This document shows positions 17,613-26,507 of a DNA stretch of 64,000 bases, in pieces. A program made the position numbers and the translations under genes. The notes beneath the pieces are model-generated. The model saw nothing but the letters and a program-made list of their open reading frames with translations. It was not told the origin of the DNA and searched no databases. This DNA is from an uncultured Clostridia bacterium (lineage in GTDB: Bacteria > Bacillota > Clostridia > Lachnospirales > CAG-274), in NCBI GenBank assembly GCA_947630725.1, contig CANRIS010000002.1:62001-126000 (forward strand), in the 5' to 3' direction. Positions within the stretch are counted from its first letter, which is position 1, and the number at the start of each line of letters is the position of its first letter.

Positions 17613-17632
17613 ATATTTATATAAGTTTGTGA

Positions 17633-18232
17633 TCATATGGAACCAAAACGCTTTATGGGCCATACTCTGTAGACGATCTTACCGACTATCTGCTCTTCAG
17701 CCACGCAGCCTACGGTAGTGCTTCGGCTGTCAACCGATGTGGCTCTGTGGTCGCCGCAGACAAATATTCTTCCATCGGGTACCTGATATGGAAGATTTAT
17801 GTCGCATTCGCCTCTTGCCTTTGAATTTTCAGAAAGATAAGGCTCGTCAAGCAGCTCTCCGTTTACATAGAGATTTCCTGCATCGTCAATATCCACCCAG
17901 TCGCCCGGAAAGGCTATTACTCTCTTTACAAGGATCCTGTTGTTATAATAGAAAGAAAGAATATCTCCCTGTTTAAGATCGACTCCCTTTATAGATACGA
18001 CTATATCGTCTTCTGTGAGCGTAGGCGTCATAGATGTACCGAAGATCCTCAGAACAGGCAGAAAAAGCGTAGCCACAAGAACAGCCACCGCTGCCACAGT
18101 TATGAGAATAGCCACTGTGCTGCGAAGGATCCTCGAAAAACGCTTTAAATATAAAACACGCTTAAGCTCCGCCTCGATCATAGGTATGTCGGGAAAAGCG
18201 TTAACCTCGTTGGTATTTTCATTTGTAGTCAT
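17633..18232 (-). CDS. lepB: Type I signal peptidase
   Basis: 199 residues with one N-terminal transmembrane helix (about 37-63). Catalytic Ser is in GTSMTPTL (box B) and catalytic Lys in ILVKRVIAFPGD (box D); box E reads GDHRATSVDSR, the family's GDNRxxSxDSR with His for Asn. It cleaves signal peptides from exported proteins at the outer membrane face. Its ATG overlaps the stop of the coiled-coil gene (ATGA), implying coupling. Confidence 0.93.
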   Translation of the reverse strand: MTTNENTNEVNAFPDIPMIEAELKRVLYLKRFSRILRSTVAILITVAAVAVLVATLFLPVLRIFGTSMTPTLTEDDIVVSIKGVDLKQGDILSFYYNNRILVKRVIAFPGDWVDIDDAGNLYVNGELLDEPYLSENSKARGECDINLPYQVPDGRIFVCGDHRATSVDSRSTTVGCVAEEQIVGKIVYRVWPIKRFGSI

Positions 18233-18516
18233 AACTTATTCGCTTCCTTATCCGCCCTATCCTGAAGGCGCTGCTGCAAAAGCATTATACTTTCGATATA
18301 TTGATCAGCCGTACGCTGAGCATTTTCAAATATGTTGTTGAGCCGCAGAGCCGCCTCGGCAATATTTCCCGATTCTTCAAGAAGAATTTCCTTGCTTTTA
18401 AGCTGCTCGTCTTTTTCCTTAAGCTGCTGTTCAAGCGCATCGGCTCTCTTGGTCTGTTCCAGAAGCAGCTCCAGTAGCTGATCCCGTTTCAGTTTTTTCA
18501 GTTGAATATCTGCCAT
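18229..18516 (-). CDS. Small coiled-coil protein co-translated with lepB
   Basis: 95 residues from the ATG at 18516 (MADIQLKKLKRDQ), preceded by CGGAGGGATATTTT; a longer upstream frame runs into a repeat and lacks a ribosome site. The protein is almost entirely charged helix with heptad-like Leu spacing, a coiled coil. No catalytic motif is seen. Stop overlaps the lepB start by 4 nt. It may be a scaffold or partner for LepB or the secretion machinery; that is inference from context. Confidence 0.75.
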   Translation of the reverse strand: MADIQLKKLKRDQLLELLLEQTKRADALEQQLKEKDEQLKSKEILLEESGNIAEAALRLNNIFENAQRTADQYIESIMLLQQRLQDRADKEANKL

Positions 18517-18544
18517 AAAATATCCCTCCGATGTCTTTTCTCTG

Positions 18545-18589
18545 TGTGTGCTGTATGTGCTGTATGCGTTGTATGAGCTGTATGAGAAT
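18545..18589. repeat. 9-bp tandem repeat upstream of the coiled-coil gene
   Basis: About five imperfect copies of TATGTGCTG-like 9-mers (TATGTGCTG, TATGCGTTG, TATGAGCTG and variants) lie 30-75 bp upstream of the start codon at 18516, in the likely 5' untranslated region. Confidence 0.6.
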
Positions 18590-18726
18590 GTCTGTTTCAG
18601 ACCCATAGTTTACGTCCGCCTCACAGCCCATTATGCTTGTATGCTATATAATAAAGTATACAACCTTTGCGGCTTATTTTCAATATAAAATTGAAAAAAT
18701 AAATGCCGATTCTTTTTTTCTTATAT

Positions 18727-18757
18727 CAAAAAAGACCCGACTCAAACTGCCGGGTCT
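18727..18757 (-). terminator. Terminator of the metNIQ operon
   Basis: On the minus strand GACCCG...CGGGTC is followed by TTTTTTGAT, 26 nt after the MetQ stop. Confidence 0.85.
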
Positions 18758-18784
18758 CGGATATTTTTTAAATGATTGATTTTA

Positions 18785-19636
18785 TCAGAATACGGGAACA
18801 ACCTCGCCCGAATACTGTTCTGTAATGAATGTTCTTACTTCGTCAGATGTAAGAGCCTCAACAAGCTTTGCGATATTTTCGTTATCGGCATCCTCTGATC
18901 TTACTGCAACGATATTTACATAGGGTGAATCTCCCGATTCCATAGCGATAGTGTCATCACTGGGTGAAAGTCCGCCTTCAAGAGCATAGTTTGTGTTGAT
19001 AACGGATATTGTTGTTTCGCTCAGCGTTCTGGGGAGCTGTTCAGCGGCAAGCTCCACAAACTCAAGATTGAGGTTGTTTTCAACTATGTCGTTGGGAGTC
19101 TGTGTAAGAGCTTCCTCATCGGCAAGTGTTATAAGACCCTGACTCTGAAGGAGAAGAAGCGCTCTGCCCTCGTTTGTGGCGTCATTGGGGATACCTACCT
19201 TGTCGCCGTCCTTAAGCTCGTCAAGTGACTTGATGGTCTCAGAATAGATACCCATAGGCTCGATATGAATGCCTGCTACCGATACAAGATCAGCGCCGCT
19301 TTCTTCGATAAATTCATCAAGATAGGGCTGATGCTGGAAGAAGTTTGCATCTATTTCGCCTTCAACAAGAGCCTTGTTTATAAGAGTGTAGTCCGAAAAC
19401 TCAACAACCTCGAGATCTATTCCCTCTGCTGCAAGATCGTCCTTTACCTCGTTGAGGATCTCTGCATGAGGAACGGCAGTTGCGCCAACCTTAAGAGTAA
19501 CGTTTTCGCTCTGTTCTTCAACAGCCTCGCCGCCGTCCGCAGCCTCGGGAGCCTCTTCGGCAGTCTGTCCGCCGCAAGCAGTAAAAGCAAGTACTGCTGC
19601 CGTAAAAATAGCTGCTAAGCCTAATCTTTTTTTCAT
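18785..19636 (-). CDS. metQ: MetQ/NlpA-family substrate-binding lipoprotein
   Basis: 283 residues. A lipoprotein signal (MKKRLGLAA...LAFTACGG) puts the lipidated Cys at about 21. An acidic linker follows, then a type-2 periplasmic-binding fold with family stretches such as KVGATAVPHAEIL, FFQHQPYLDEF and VGIPNDATNEGRALLLL. It binds methionine or a related amino acid outside the membrane and delivers it to MetI/MetN. It is the last gene of the metN-metI-metQ operon. Confidence 0.9.
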   Translation of the reverse strand: MKKRLGLAAIFTAAVLAFTACGGQTAEEAPEAADGGEAVEEQSENVTLKVGATAVPHAEILNEVKDDLAAEGIDLEVVEFSDYTLINKALVEGEIDANFFQHQPYLDEFIEESGADLVSVAGIHIEPMGIYSETIKSLDELKDGDKVGIPNDATNEGRALLLLQSQGLITLADEEALTQTPNDIVENNLNLEFVELAAEQLPRTLSETTISVINTNYALEGGLSPSDDTIAMESGDSPYVNIVAVRSEDADNENIAKLVEALTSDEVRTFITEQYSGEVVPVF

Positions 19637-19710
19637 TTTAAATCAGTCTCCTTTTAAATTGTATATATAAAATTTTTGCAAATGAATTGCCTTTGTTATG
19701 TGGTACAATT

Positions 19711-20403
19711 TCAGCGTTTGTCTGTTTTTCTGACAAAAAAATTGCCTATGCACTGTATGACCTGTACCATAACTATCATAATTATAACGCTGTAAATAAG
19801 TATATCCGTACGGGAGCGCTGGTATCCGTACCTTATACATACGTCTCCCAGACCTCCGCCGCCTATGGTGCCTGCCATAGCCGAATATCCTATTATGTTT
19901 ATGATCGTTATAGTTATGCTTGATATTATAGAGGGAGCAGCCTCGGGTATCATTACCTTTGTTATTATTTCTGCCTCGCTTGCTCCCATAGAGACGGACG
20001 CCTCTATAACACCCTTGTCAAGCTCGTTCAGCGATGTCTCGATCATTCTCGCCACAAACGGCACCGCAGCCACCGTCAGAGGAACTATTGACGCCGTAGA
20101 GCCTATGCTTGTGCCTACAATGAATTTTGCCAGAGGGAATACCGCTATCATAAGTATAACAAAGGGTATCGAACGCCCTATATTCACCACTGTGCCTATT
20201 ATGCTGTTTATAGGCTTATTTTCAAGTATATTGTCCTTTTGGGTGATATAAAGAATGATCCCCAATATGCTGCCCAAAATGATGGAAAAAAGGCTTGAAA
20301 AAAACACCATATAAACAGTGCTGCCTATGGCAGGAGAAATTATCTTGTAGATATCGGCTCTGTATGCGGAGCTGAACAAGCTTTCTCTTATAAAATCAAT
20401 CAT
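19711..20403 (-). CDS. metI: MetI-type ABC transporter permease
   Basis: 230 residues with five to six membrane helices. The EAA loop that contacts the ATPase is visible near 135-160 (VIEASVSMGASEAEIITKVMIPEA), with the family AMAGTIGGGGLGDVCIRYGYQ near the C-terminal end. It imports methionine with MetN and MetQ. The ATG overlaps the metN end by 8 nt. Confidence 0.92.
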   Translation of the reverse strand: MIDFIRESLFSSAYRADIYKIISPAIGSTVYMVFFSSLFSIILGSILGIILYITQKDNILENKPINSIIGTVVNIGRSIPFVILMIAVFPLAKFIVGTSIGSTASIVPLTVAAVPFVARMIETSLNELDKGVIEASVSMGASEAEIITKVMIPEAAPSIISSITITIINIIGYSAMAGTIGGGGLGDVCIRYGYQRSRTDILIYSVIIMIVMVQVIQCIGNFFVRKTDKR

Positions 20404-21430
20404 CGCCGATCACCTCCACAATAACATCGTTGTCCTTCAGATATTTAAGCGCCTTTTCGATATTTTCCTTCTTGCCGTTTATCCTGAGTACAAGCGTACC
20501 CACGAGCATATTTTCCATACTTTGTATGTTGCCCAGAAGGATAGCAGCCTCAACATCATAGTTTTTTATCATATTGCTTATATATGGATCGGTAGATGTT
20601 TCTCCCCGAAAAACTGCGCTTATTATGACGCCCGGTTCCTTAAGAGCCGTCTGATAAACTCTGTTGTCAAGCTTTGTATCTATTGACTTGAAAAACTTTC
20701 TTGACGTTATCGTCCTCGGATTGACATATATGTCGGTCACGCTGCCGCTTTCAACGATCCAGCCCTTGTCAAGGACTGCCACCCTGTCGCAGACAGCCTT
20801 TATGACCTCCATTTCGTGAGTTATAATAATAACCGTGACCTTAAGCTTTTGGTTGATTTCTTTAATAAGGCTCAGAATGGATTTTGTCGTTTCGGGATCG
20901 AGGGCGCTCGTGGCCTCATCGCACATTATTATATCGGGTTCGGTAGCGATTGCTCGCGCTATGCCGACTCTCTGCTTTTGTCCTCCCGAAAGCTGCGATG
21001 GATAAACGTCCTTTTTGTCCGTCAGTCCGACAATTTCCAAAAGCTCGCCCACACGCTTTTCTATTTTGTCCTTGGGCGTTTTGATAAGCTTCAGGGGAAA
21101 GGCTATATTTTCATAAACCGTGGAATTCATAAGGAGGTTGAAATGCTGAAAAATCATTCCTATGTTTTTGCGTTCTTTCCGCAGCTCTGACTTTGAGATT
21201 TTTGTTATGTCCTTGCCGTTTATGATAACCTGTCCCTTATCGGGAACTTCAAGCAGATTTATGCAGCGCACGAGAGAGCTTTTTCCTGCGCCCGAAAGGC
21301 CAATTATACCAAATATCTCGCCTTTGTATATTTCGATATTTATATCCTTAAGGGCCTCGACTTTTGTTTCGCCGTCAGAATATGTCTTATAAAGATTTTT
21401 TATCTCTACCATTTTATTTTGCACGGTCAT
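20396..21430 (-). CDS. metN: MetN-type ABC transporter ATPase with C-terminal NIL domain
   Basis: 344 residues. Walker A is GLSGAGKSS (about 44-52), Q-loop IFQHFNLL, signature LSGGQKQRVGIARAIA, Walker B IIMCDEATSALD, and H-loop IITHEM. The C-terminal 80 residues form a NIL domain, which senses intracellular methionine and gates transport in MetNI. The start at 21430 has AAGGAG 9 nt upstream. No S-box or T-box leader was seen. Confidence 0.93.
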   Translation of the reverse strand: MTVQNKMVEIKNLYKTYSDGETKVEALKDINIEIYKGEIFGIIGLSGAGKSSLVRCINLLEVPDKGQVIINGKDITKISKSELRKERKNIGMIFQHFNLLMNSTVYENIAFPLKLIKTPKDKIEKRVGELLEIVGLTDKKDVYPSQLSGGQKQRVGIARAIATEPDIIMCDEATSALDPETTKSILSLIKEINQKLKVTVIIITHEMEVIKAVCDRVAVLDKGWIVESGSVTDIYVNPRTITSRKFFKSIDTKLDNRVYQTALKEPGVIISAVFRGETSTDPYISNMIKNYDVEAAILLGNIQSMENMLVGTLVLRINGKKENIEKALKYLKDNDVIVEVIGDD

Positions 21431-21458
21431 ATTTTCCCACTCCTTGAATATGAATTAA

Positions 21459-21487
21459 AGTATACTACAAATGAGAAATTTTTGCAA
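21459..21487 (-). promoter_or_regulatory. Promoter of metNIQ
   Basis: Minus strand TTGCAA, 17-nt spacer, TATACT. The leader to the ATG is about 20-25 nt, too short to hold a riboswitch. Confidence 0.65.
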
Positions 21488-21576
21488 GTAAAATATAGAA
21501 AAAACCAACAAAAGCGGAGAAAATTTTTTACTGCTCCCCAAACTATCCAAGCTATGACGCAGTTTGCAAAAAAGGG

Positions 21577-21649
21577 GGCGGGACCGAAAAAAACGAAGGT
21601 CGAATCGCTTGATTCGACCACGTTAGGTTCGTTTTTTTCGTGCCCCGCC
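21577..21649 (-). terminator. Long bipartite hairpin terminating the pilus operon
   Basis: An inner perfect 9-bp stem (GGTCGAATC/GATTCGACC, 21598-21619) lies inside an outer stem of about 20 bp (GGCGGG.C.CGAAAAAAACGAA against TTCGTTTTTTTCG.GCCCCGCC). It starts just past the sortase stop (21660). The minus strand also ends in C/T runs. Confidence 0.75.
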
Positions 21650-21659
21650 GACCGTTCTT

Positions 21660-22289
21660 CTATTGCGGCTGTCCGTCAAACAGTCTGCGGCACCTCAGCG
21701 TTATTCTGCGGCTGCCGCTTGCCGTACAGGTAAACAGCGTCAAGTCCCATTCTCCATCTTTCATTCTCTCCGAGTCTCTACCGGATAGCAGCTCGGTGCC
21801 TTCAGCCTCGTATTCAAATTCGTTTCCGAAGGCGTCAGTAAATCTTATTCTCTCTCCCTTGCCTATGCTGCCCAAAATTCCGAAATGGCTCCCGTAATTG
21901 TGTCCGCAAAGTATCAGATCGTCCGTATAAGCCGATCCGCTGTACCTGCACGGAGCCTTTCGCAAGGCTCTGTAGCTCCACTCATCTATGACGGGAAGGC
22001 TCACGTCTCTGTCAACAAACTCAATTACCCCTATGTAAGAATATCCGTCAATGTCCATGCTCGGCATACTTAAATCGGGGTCGTTTTCATACAGTTTAAG
22101 GGAGTCCTCCGACCCTATGCCCATCGCAAGCAGTCTCAGAGCCTCCTCAGCCTCTTTTTTCGCCCTGTAGCTGTCATAAAAATTATACACAGCCAGCAAA
22201 AGAGCTGCCCCCAAAAGCAGCAGCCCCAGTGCCATACATATTTTTCCTTTTTTATTTTTGTTTTTACTTTTCTTATCACTCATCGTCAT
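21660..22289 (-). CDS. Second sortase, class B/D-like
   Basis: 209 residues. A basic cytoplasmic N-terminus and one membrane helix (about 17-40) precede a sortase fold. The catalytic His is in LILCGHNYGSHFG, the Cys in LTLFTCTASGSRRI and the Arg follows within that same segment (SRRITLRC). It lacks the class C lid and long C-terminal helix, so it probably anchors the finished pilus or the minor pilin to the wall rather than polymerising it; that assignment is inference. The start overlaps the minor pilin stop by 14 nt. Confidence 0.85.
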   Translation of the reverse strand: MTMSDKKSKNKNKKGKICMALGLLLLGAALLLAVYNFYDSYRAKKEAEEALRLLAMGIGSEDSLKLYENDPDLSMPSMDIDGYSYIGVIEFVDRDVSLPVIDEWSYRALRKAPCRYSGSAYTDDLILCGHNYGSHFGILGSIGKGERIRFTDAFGNEFEYEAEGTELLSGRDSERMKDGEWDLTLFTCTASGSRRITLRCRRLFDGQPQ

Positions 22290-23526
22290 CCGAAGTACCC
22301 TTACTCCTTAAATATCCTACAACAAAAAGGATCATTCCTGCGGCGGCAAGTATGGGCAGCGGCCACAACAGCTGACCCGTCTGGGGCAGCTTTTCGCCCG
22401 GCGCGGCTGCGGCTCCCGAAACAGGCTCGTCAACAACTGCTGCAGGCTCCTCGGGCGGCTGAGAACCACCCGGAAGAACGCTCTCGCCCGGCACATACGG
22501 CTCGGACGGCTCGGTATAGGGATAGTGTTCTCCCGTAGGATCGTTCTTTCTTTCGGGCAGCGTTCCCCTGCCTATTTCATAGCCCTTTCCGTGGCCTCCC
22601 GGCTCATTGTCGGGTTCTGACGGCTCAGCGGGTACAAAGGGTTCATCGGGCTCGCTCGGTTCACTCGGCTCCGGCGGTGTGTCGGGCGGAGTTTCGGGCT
22701 TTTTGTAGGTGTTTACTACCAAAAATGCGTTGTCCGACTCAACAAATTCTATTGTAGTTGTATATCCCTCGGGTATGGCTGACTGAGCCATGCTCCAGTC
22801 ATCCGAGGGGTGTTTGTCAAGGTCGCTCCACTCATAGCGCCAATAGTCCTCCACCACGGGCAGAGAGACTGTCCTTGCGGCGTTTGCCTTTAGGCCGAGA
22901 GTAATTTTGTCATACTCCTCGCCGAGGAGCTTCAATGTATATTCAACCGTTTCGGGGCGAACCTCCGGGGTGTCGTTTTCCCATACTACCACCAGCTTTA
23001 TGTCCTCGACATCGACCGAATTTCCCTCTTTGGGGATCACCGTAAGCTTATCCGACCACACTCCGTCGGAATCAAAGTTGGGCAGGCAAATGAGCGCAGG
23101 CTTAACCGAAAGTCTCCTATGCTGTTCTCCCCTTTCGACCCAATAAAAACTGTCAAGAAGATACAATCCTCTGCCAAGTCCGCCAAAAACGGCTTTTTCG
23201 CCGTCTGCCTCAGTCTCTGCGCACGGTATCTCGGTTTCTGCGGACGCCACAAAATTGGAGAACGTATCCGCAAGCTTTTGCCACTTTTCATCGTCAAGGC
23301 CATCAAGCTCCAAGCTTTGTCCTGCGAAGTCATCGGTCAGTGTAAAGACATAGTCCTCGCCGAAATCAGCCACCTTATAGAGCCTAAGCGGTGTTCCTGC
23401 AGAGGCGTTTGTAACTACCGTAAGGCTTCCGCTGTCCGTGTCGGAGCCGAAAGCCACAGCCCCCATAACTGCCGCAAGCACGGCGGCAAGCGCAAAAGCG
23501 GCGGCAATTTTTATCCTTTTACTCAT
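22276..23526 (-). CDS. LPQTG minor (basal or tip) pilin
   Basis: 416 residues. Signal peptide about 1-27. Two beta-rich domains (about 28-155 and 160-270, the second with a CnaB-like VEDIKLVVVWEND...YTLKLLG pattern) are followed by a long Pro/Glu/Ser-rich stalk (about 270-375). The end has the sorting signal LPQTG, a hydrophobic helix and a short tail. It is made between the two sortases, overlapping the class C sortase gene by 4 nt, as expected for an accessory pilin that may end and anchor the fibre. Confidence 0.88.
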   Translation of the reverse strand: MSKRIKIAAAFALAAVLAAVMGAVAFGSDTDSGSLTVVTNASAGTPLRLYKVADFGEDYVFTLTDDFAGQSLELDGLDDEKWQKLADTFSNFVASAETEIPCAETEADGEKAVFGGLGRGLYLLDSFYWVERGEQHRRLSVKPALICLPNFDSDGVWSDKLTVIPKEGNSVDVEDIKLVVVWENDTPEVRPETVEYTLKLLGEEYDKITLGLKANAARTVSLPVVEDYWRYEWSDLDKHPSDDWSMAQSAIPEGYTTTIEFVESDNAFLVVNTYKKPETPPDTPPEPSEPSEPDEPFVPAEPSEPDNEPGGHGKGYEIGRGTLPERKNDPTGEHYPYTEPSEPYVPGESVLPGGSQPPEEPAAVVDEPVSGAAAAPGEKLPQTGQLLWPLPILAAAGMILFVVGYLRSKGTSDDDE

Positions 23527-24443
23527 TTTTCACCCTTCCTTTCGTTATCCGATTTATTTTCGTTATCCGATTTATTTTCGGTGTTTTCGTTATCTTTATT
23601 ATCTTTATTATCTTCGGGATTTCCCTTATTTTTCTTCTTTTTTGTTTTCATCATAAGCAGCACGAGAAGTACAAGCAGTATAGGCACAGCCACGAGAGGA
23701 GCAACGAAAACAGGCTCTATCACAAACGCCTCCGATTGGAGGGAATCCGCATTGTAGGCGAGGTTGCTTATTCTGTGTCCCCTCACAAGCAGTCTATGGG
23801 AGTTTACACCGTAGGGGGTGCAGGTCACGAGAGTTACGAGATCCTTCCCCTCCTCGATGCCAAGCTCCGACATATCCTCGGGCAGCACGATAGAAATTTT
23901 GTCTACCTCATAGCTGAATTTTTCGCCGAGGACATTTATCTGAAACTTGTCCCCCGCAACAAGTCTGTCGATGTCGGTAAAAAGCCTTGCCGAGGGCAGC
24001 CCTCTGTGTCCCGAAATAGCCGCGTGGGTGTTTTCACCCCCAACGGGAAATGAAGTTGTTTCGAGATGTCCTGCGGCGGTCTGGAGACGTTCCTCCGAGG
24101 TGCCATGATAAATGGGCAACTGAATCCTTGCGGCAGGAACGGTTATGTAACCTATAATGCCTGTTCCGTCAATGTCGAGGGTTCTGTTGTAGCGTTTCAG
24201 CTCCTCCTCGGACATAGACCACGGGTATTGTTTTTTGAGCAGATCCTCATTATATTTTCTTGCCTCGTTCAGAAGTCGTTCTGTCTCTTCGGGCATTATG
24301 TTTGCGATTTCCTCGTCATAGTTTGAAATGACCCTTGTGGAATGAAAGGAATTCCAATAGTCGCTGACCGAGGGATAGAGCAGCAGCGTCATACCCACAA
24401 GCAGAACCAACAAAAGAACAGCCGTACTCTTACTGATTTTCAA
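23523..24443 (-). CDS. Class C pilus-polymerising sortase
   Basis: 306 residues. N-terminal membrane helix (about 7-28), sortase core with catalytic His in AAISGHRGLPSARLFTDID, Cys in LVTLVTCTPYGVNSHRLLVRG and Arg in the same segment, then a C-terminal membrane helix (about 255-275) and a Lys/Asn/Glu-rich tail. The two helices and TCTPYGVNSHRLLVRG are class C hallmarks. The lid region before the core reads QYPWSMSEEE where class C enzymes usually have Asp-Pro-(Trp/Phe/Tyr), so the lid Asp is replaced by Tyr. It links backbone pilins by isopeptide bonds. Confidence 0.92.
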   Translation of the reverse strand: MKISKSTAVLLLVLLVGMTLLLYPSVSDYWNSFHSTRVISNYDEEIANIMPEETERLLNEARKYNEDLLKKQYPWSMSEEELKRYNRTLDIDGTGIIGYITVPAARIQLPIYHGTSEERLQTAAGHLETTSFPVGGENTHAAISGHRGLPSARLFTDIDRLVAGDKFQINVLGEKFSYEVDKISIVLPEDMSELGIEEGKDLVTLVTCTPYGVNSHRLLVRGHRISNLAYNADSLQSEAFVIEPVFVAPLVAVPILLVLLVLLMMKTKKKKNKGNPEDNKDNKDNENTENKSDNENKSDNERKGEK

Positions 24444-24456
24444 TTTTTATCTCTCC

Positions 24457-24624
24457 CAAAAAAGGCCGCCGGGTCGAAGCCGAATCTCCGACCCATGGGG
24501 CTTATTGGCCTTTCTTTTTCCTCTGCCGCTGTCCGCTGCGGCAATAACAGGCTTTAAAAAACCTTAAAACCTCTTATTGCGGCGGCAAACAGGGAATATG
24601 GGGAGACCTCCGAGGAGATCCCCC
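24457..24624 (-). terminator. Intercistronic hairpins between pilin and sortase genes
   Basis: In the 231-nt gap after the backbone pilin: hairpin 24600-24623 (GGGG..CCTC/GAGG..CCCC), an IR 24541-24580 (GCAATAA...TTATTGC), and 24461-24513 (AAAGGCC and GGGTCG paired with CGACCC and GGCCTTT), which ends in six T's on the minus strand. The last looks like a leaky terminator that would let pilin mRNA exceed sortase mRNA. Confidence 0.65.
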
Positions 24625-24674
24625 TTTTTCCCAAAAAAGTTTGATTTTATACTGTCAAATCACAATTCGACCGA

Positions 24675-26507
24675 TTATTCGGCTCTCATTCTTCTCTTTA
24701 CAACAAGGAGAATAACTGCGCCAACAACAAGCACTCCGCCAAGTGTGTAGAATATCTTCGTACCCATACCACCTGTCTCGGGGAGATGTATTCCGGCTGC
24801 ATCTAAAACATTAAATACAATTGTTCCGGTTTTTACAATCGTATTTCCATCTCCATCAATAGTTGTTTCCCACGTTTCACCACTAATACCACTACGACAG
24901 TCAGCATAAGTGTTGTATTTAGTTACTGTAACTGCGCTAAGAGCGCCTGTTGCATCTTTTTCTGAGCTAATTTTAATATAGAACGGTGCAATTTTGCTGT
25001 AGCCTGTAGGTGCGGTAACCTCTGTTATTTCATATACACCATCGCCTATACCTTTAAATTTTGCATATTTTAGGTTAATTGCATTAGTAGGATCTGAGCT
25101 GCCGGTCTTAGTGTTTGCATTAGCAGTTTGTTTAGCAAATAATGGGTCAGGTGTTACTGATGACTGAGCAGCGTCAAGCTTTACAATTGAAAATTGAGCA
25201 TCATCAAGAGCAGTTGCTGAATCAACAGTATCTGTAACAGATCCGTCCGCAGCAGTTGTATCTGCTGCATATTTTGCAACATCTATTTCCAAAGTATAAA
25301 CCTTTACATCAGTAGATGTATTGCCTTTTCCTCCGGACACAGCATGGTTTGAATATGTAACCGTAACTTCATTACTTCCATTTTCAAGAGAACTGTTTGA
25401 ATTATCTCCACTATATGCTTCATCAGTAAGCACGGCTTCATAATAGAAATACAAAACCTTTCCATCATAATCTTTCCAGTGATCCGCAGAAACATACTCA
25501 CCCTCATTACTATGTTCAATAACCAAATCATTATGAGCTTCACCACTATTGTGCGAATCTCCACTGGCAGCTTCAAATTTTGCAGAAAAGTGTGTGTTTG
25601 CACCATATTCACCATATTCCCAAATTGGCGTACTTTTTTTAGCGTCCTCGAAAGGTGTACCCGCATTTGCCTTATAAATTTTTATGGATTTAAGAACATT
25701 TGTATGTGTATCATCACCTACAGTACCATCATTTAACCCAAAGCCATCAAAATAGTCAGTAACCTTAAGTGTATAGCCTCCATTGTATGTACTTACATCA
25801 TCAGGCAAATGAACCGTAACTACAAACGGAACTTTTTCCCCTACGGAGTATGAAGCTTGTTTTGTTGCAACATCTTTTTCAACAAATACGTCTGCTGCCT
25901 TTGTTTTGATTTCTTCATTAGGTTCTATTACAGTAAGAATAAACGCATTCTGTCTGTCTTCATCAGTCGGTTCGCCTGAAAACTCATCAAATATTATATA
26001 ATATCCGGGATCTAATTCTGCAGTGTATACATAATCAGAACCATCATATGAACCCGATCCAAATTTGGTTTGTGTTCCGCTCGATATGTTACCCAATTCA
26101 CTAATTATTCTTGCAAGAACACTTGCTGCTCTCGAATCATTTCCAATTGCGCTTATCATCTTTGCAAATTGCGAAGCAGATGTACTTGTCGAAATGCCAC
26201 TGATATACTCTTTTAACGCTACACCGGCAACAGATTGAACAGATTCACCCTCAACAGTAACTAATTTTGTAAGCAATTGATCTTTAGGGAACTTTGTATC
26301 CCACTCAATATTTGTGAGTACCTTATCCGCTCCTATACCTACCACATCACCCGAAAAAATTCGTATTGCCGTAAAATCGTGATTTGCAGTAGTTTCTTTA
26401 ATAGTAACAGTACTTTTGTCTGCTGCATTAACAGCTACGATGTTCACTGACATAAGAACCAATGCCAGCGCAAGTACGAGGCTTAAAACCTTTGTTAATT
26501 TTTTCAT
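24675..26507 (-). CDS. LPETG backbone (major) pilin
   Basis: 610 residues from the ATG at 26507 (MKKLTKVLSLVLALA), with GAAAGGAGA upstream; a longer frame to 26621 has no ribosome site. Signal peptide about 1-28. Domains: an N-terminal beta domain (about 30-215), a second domain with VFVEKDVATK and PFVVTVHLPDD (about 215-440), and a CnaB-type domain (about 440-570) containing an E-box-like EITEVTAPTGY. The end is LPETGG plus a membrane helix and KRRMRAE. This is the SpaA/FctA type of sortase-built fibre with internal isopeptide bonds. It is the first gene of the operon. Confidence 0.9.
   Translation of the reverse strand: MKKLTKVLSLVLALALVLMSVNIVAVNAADKSTVTIKETTANHDFTAIRIFSGDVVGIGADKVLTNIEWDTKFPKDQLLTKLVTVEGESVQSVAGVALKEYISGISTSTSASQFAKMISAIGNDSRAASVLARIISELGNISSGTQTKFGSGSYDGSDYVYTAELDPGYYIIFDEFSGEPTDEDRQNAFILTVIEPNEEIKTKAADVFVEKDVATKQASYSVGEKVPFVVTVHLPDDVSTYNGGYTLKVTDYFDGFGLNDGTVGDDTHTNVLKSIKIYKANAGTPFEDAKKSTPIWEYGEYGANTHFSAKFEAASGDSHNSGEAHNDLVIEHSNEGEYVSADHWKDYDGKVLYFYYEAVLTDEAYSGDNSNSSLENGSNEVTVTYSNHAVSGGKGNTSTDVKVYTLEIDVAKYAADTTAADGSVTDTVDSATALDDAQFSIVKLDAAQSSVTPDPLFAKQTANANTKTGSSDPTNAINLKYAKFKGIGDGVYEITEVTAPTGYSKIAPFYIKISSEKDATGALSAVTVTKYNTYADCRSGISGETWETTIDGDGNTIVKTGTIVFNVLDAAGIHLPETGGMGTKIFYTLGGVLVVGAVILLVVKRRMRAE

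Noticed and set aside
21431..21576. S-box or T-box riboswitch upstream of metN
   Set aside because: The predicted promoter lies only about 30 nt from the ATG, and no S-box or T-box motif was seen.
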